Shown here piece after piece: positions 61,832 to 64,000 of a stretch of DNA of 64,000 bases. This stretch comes from Solibacillus faecavium (GTDB lineage Bacteria; Bacillota; Bacilli; Bacillales_A; Planococcaceae): NCBI RefSeq assembly GCF_014836905.1, contig NZ_JACSPZ010000001.1, positions 1-64,000 on the forward strand, written 5' to 3'. The position numbers and the translations under genes were made by a program. Numbering within the stretch: the first letter of the stretch is position 1; the number at the start of each line of letters is the position of its first letter. The notes under the pieces are model-generated. The model worked only from the letters and a program-made list of their open reading frames with translations, had not been told where the DNA came from and searched no databases.

Positions 61832-61898
61832 TTTCATTCCTCCTGGGTCTTTTGAATACTACGAAAATAGGCAATAAGTATTTTTTTAATAGTTATAT

Positions 61899-62450
61899 TC
61901 ACTTCGTATATTTCAACGCCTGCAGTAAATTTGATAACTCAAAAAAGCGGTCTTTATCTCCTGCATCCAGCGCCTCATCAATCTCTTTTAAAAGCTGTTG
62001 TTCCTGAAACTCCAATACGCTATTCTCCAGCAATCGCTGCGCTGCTAAACGGTCTTTTTCACTTATAAACAAGTCTTTAGGTACATATGGATTTTCTTCC
62101 AGCACCGCCAAATATAAAGGCTCTGGCGGAATGCTAGGAAAATTCAGTTGAAAATAAATAGATTCATGTGCATTAATACGTAAATCATGAAAAGCTTTCT
62201 CTGCATCGGATGTCATAATATTTTCTTTATAAAATCTAAAAGGGATACTCGTCGTTTCAATTGTCGACATAACGATAGACCGTGGACAATAGTGTGCTTC
62301 ATCAACGAAGTGAACATTTTCCAACAATTCATCATTACTTAATAAGTAATTTAAAATCCATACCCCTTCACGCCTTTTTAATTGGAAATTTTTCAAAAAC
62401 CATCTGATGAATAGCTTTTTATCATTCAGTGGTACGAAATAGGTCAACAT
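61899..62450 (-). CDS. reoY: ReoY (YpiB) regulator of MurA degradation
   Basis: A 183-residue soluble protein of the UPF0302 family (YpiB): FVPLNDKKLFIRWFLKNFQL and the conserved CPRSIVMST segment. In Listeria ReoY is needed, with ReoM, for ClpCP-dependent breakdown of MurA, the first enzyme of peptidoglycan synthesis, and reoY mutations suppress gpsB loss. The end of the coding frame carries a short acidic helical segment. It lies 12 bp after ypiA, so they are co-transcribed. Confidence 0.92.
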   Translation of the reverse strand: MLTYFVPLNDKKLFIRWFLKNFQLKRREGVWILNYLLSNDELLENVHFVDEAHYCPRSIVMSTIETTSIPFRFYKENIMTSDAEKAFHDLRINAHESIYFQLNFPSIPPEPLYLAVLEENPYVPKDLFISEKDRLAAQRLLENSVLEFQEQQLLKEIDEALDAGDKDRFFELSNLLQALKYTK

Positions 62451-62462
62451 GCAATCCTCCCT

Positions 62463-63707
62463 TTACTCAAAGCGTTCTAATAAATCAGTCCATTGCTGTT
62501 CTGAAGGTTGTAATTGTACAAGTCGCTCCACAACTTTTTTTGCTTCCTCACGCTTACCATCCTCAACTAAAAACAGATAATATTTCTCCAAGAATTCAAC
62601 ATCATCTTTAAATTCAGTATATGCCTCTTTATAAATTTCGTATGCTTTTTCAAACTGTTCTTCTTCATTATAGGCATTGGCAACAAACGGATAGAGCGAA
62701 ACCCACTCAAATTCATTTTGCTGTAGCTGTTCATATAGTGCAATAATTTCTTCAAAGCGCTGTTCTGTACTATAGACAGACATTAATATTAAAATTGCCT
62801 CCATATATTCAGGATCCAGCGCAATTGCTTCATGCAGATATTCAGTAGCTTCCTGTATCATACTGTTTTTTATCGCCATCTTTCCGGCAAATAAATACAA
62901 TGACTTATCATACTCATCACGTTTCAAGCCCTCTTTGATTGCTTTTAGAGCTCGCTCATTGTCTTCAAGCATTGCGTAGCTTTCCGCCAATAATAGGTAG
63001 GCGGAGAAATAATCTGGATCAAGCTCTTTTAGATCTTCCAGTTGTTTTATAGCCAGTTCATATTTTTCTGTTTGGAATGCTGAATAAGCTGAACCAAACA
63101 GTAAATCTGCAGTTACTTCTTCTTCCAATGCCTCCATATAATAATCTAACGCTCTTTCATACCCCGCTCCGGCACGGTAAACTTCTGCAAGGCGTTGGGC
63201 TAATATTATACCAGCAAATTTTTTGTCAACTGTATAGAGTTCTTCATATATACGTACTGCTTCAGAAAATCTCCCAGTTTCGAATAATAATTCTGCTTTT
63301 GCAAATTGTAATAAAGGCTCATGAGGCAAAATCTGTAAAGCTTCATTAATACGTTGTTCTGCTACTTCAAATAATCCTTGCATTTGATAGTAATCCGCTA
63401 AAACTAAAAGCGCTTGTGGATATTCTGGTGCATCATCTGCAATACCCATTAACAAATCGAGCGCATTATCCTCTTCTCCTATTTCAATTAAAACACTTGC
63501 GCGATCAATTGAAATCTGAGCTTCCTCGGGAAATAAAAATTGCAAATGCTCGAAGACTTTGTCTGCTTCATTTAAAAATCCATAATGCATAAGTGCCTCG
63601 GCAATTTCATATTGTGCTGCTGGTTCAGCCTCCATTAAAAATGATTCAAGAAGAGTATTTACTTGCTCCAAATTACCTTCTTGAATCGCCTGTAGTAATT
63701 GTTCCAT
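62463..63707 (-). CDS. ypiA: TPR protein YpiA
   Basis: A 414-residue cytoplasmic protein made almost wholly of tetratricopeptide repeats (about eleven 34-residue helical pairs, for example AEVYRAGAGYERALDYYMEA and later ALDPEYMEAILILMSV). It is acidic. TPR proteins act as scaffolds, and YpiA stands next to reoY in many Bacillales, so a link with MurA control is possible but not shown here. ATG 63707 follows AAAGGTGAAC; the longer frame would pass through that site. Confidence 0.9.
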   Translation of the reverse strand: MEQLLQAIQEGNLEQVNTLLESFLMEAEPAAQYEIAEALMHYGFLNEADKVFEHLQFLFPEEAQISIDRASVLIEIGEEDNALDLLMGIADDAPEYPQALLVLADYYQMQGLFEVAEQRINEALQILPHEPLLQFAKAELLFETGRFSEAVRIYEELYTVDKKFAGIILAQRLAEVYRAGAGYERALDYYMEALEEEVTADLLFGSAYSAFQTEKYELAIKQLEDLKELDPDYFSAYLLLAESYAMLEDNERALKAIKEGLKRDEYDKSLYLFAGKMAIKNSMIQEATEYLHEAIALDPEYMEAILILMSVYSTEQRFEEIIALYEQLQQNEFEWVSLYPFVANAYNEEEQFEKAYEIYKEAYTEFKDDVEFLEKYYLFLVEDGKREEAKKVVERLVQLQPSEQQWTDLLERFE

Positions 63708-63841
63708 AAGTCGTTCACCTTTTTCTTTTGTTTTCAATATTTATGCTACATGACTGATTCGCGGTTCTCAAGGAAAAGCTTTAACATATATCATTATTTA
63801 TTGAAAACAAGCATTTAAACCTTCCTAAATATCATGTTTGT

Positions 63842-63882
63842 AAAAAAATTGCCTCTAGCTATGCAACTTAAACTAGAGACAA
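63842..63882 (-). terminator. Terminator of the oligopeptide transporter gene
   Basis: On the minus strand TTGTCTCTAG/CTAGAGGCAA (one wobble pair) is followed by seven Ts. Confidence 0.8.
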
Positions 63883-63894
63883 CACAATGTTATT

Positions 63895-64000
63895 TTAATT
63901 ATTTTCATATAGTATACACGCCACTTCATGATCCTCTGACAGTTTTGTCATTTCAATGCGTTCTTTCTTGCAGTCTTCCATGGCAAATTGACAGCGTGTA
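63895..64000 (-). CDS. Oligopeptide/dipeptide ABC transporter ATPase, C-terminal end (partial)
   Basis: Only the last 34 residues lie in the window. They match the C-terminal cysteine domain of OppD/OppF/DppD-type ATPases: TRCQFAMEDCKKERIEM, then EDHEVACILYENN, with the usual R-C-x6-C...H-x-V-A-C spacing. The rest of the gene lies beyond base 64000. It probably powers peptide uptake. A terminator follows the stop. Confidence 0.8.
   Translation of the reverse strand, partial: TRCQFAMEDCKKERIEMTKLSEDHEVACILYENN

Noticed and set aside
1-64000. tRNA, rRNA, prophage or plasmid functions
   Set aside because: No cloverleaf, rRNA block, integrase, phage structural gene or replication initiator was seen.

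Overview
The window comes from a low-GC Gram-positive bacterium of the Bacillales. The gene set and order (dynA, ypvA, ypsC, rnpB, gpsB, mrfAB, recU-ponA, ypoC-nth-dnaD-asnS-aspB-ypmB-dinG, panBCD-birA-cca-bshA-mgsA-dapB, ypjA, qcrABC, ypiF-reoY-ypiA) follow a stretch of the Bacillus subtilis chromosome closely. Bacillithiol synthesis, a B-type RNase P RNA and GpsB agree with this. The repeats and protein style suggest the Solibacillus/Lysinibacillus branch, but that is an inference. This is chromosomal core DNA with accessory patches, not a plasmid, phage or island.

Layout. 0-5 kb: a rhodanese and a double dynamin-like GTPase, both on the minus strand. 5-8.6 kb: a plus-strand accessory patch with a PadR regulator and two matching operators, a VOC protein with a probable frameshifted tail, an alpha/beta hydrolase, an unknown protein and an M50-like membrane protease. 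8.9-12.4 kb: a TusA/YeeE sulfur pair, a methyltransferase and two DUF proteins. 12.7-16.4 kb: two cobalamin riboswitches. The first precedes metE. The second precedes a 36-codon leader ORF whose stop codon lies in an intrinsic terminator, followed by an unrecognised 118-residue protein. 16.5-22.4 kb: glutaminase, an RsbQ-type hydrolase paired with a PAS-GGDEF protein, a 26-residue membrane peptide with its own promoter, Fur-like box and terminator, CheX, and an ECF sigma factor with a membrane partner. 22.7-45 kb: DNA repair and cell wall genes (ypvA, ypsC, a GGDEF-EAL protein, rnpB, gpsB, mrfB, mrfA, recU, ponA, nth, dnaD, asnS, aspB, dinG). 45-49.4 kb: a cation antiporter behind a possible attenuator, a dihydrolipoyl dehydrogenase and a LysM-3D wall protein. 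49.5-64 kb: pantothenate, biotin ligase, CCA transferase, bacillithiol, methylglyoxal and diaminopimelate genes, the menaquinol:cytochrome c reductase, ReoY/YpiA, and the end of an oligopeptide transporter ATPase.

The most unusual content is non-coding. Three dispersed repeat families each occur twice: nine-unit arrays of an 8-bp motif at about 21-bp steps (8634-8805 and 45023-45192); four-unit arrays of a 24-25 bp quasi-palindrome with matching spacing in opposite orientation (15385-15574 and 22449-22637); and a structured element of about 140 bp in inverted orientation (36490-36624 and 36857-36997). The second cobalamin riboswitch locus is the best candidate for an undescribed regulatory system. 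All calls were made by reading the sequence; no database search was run.
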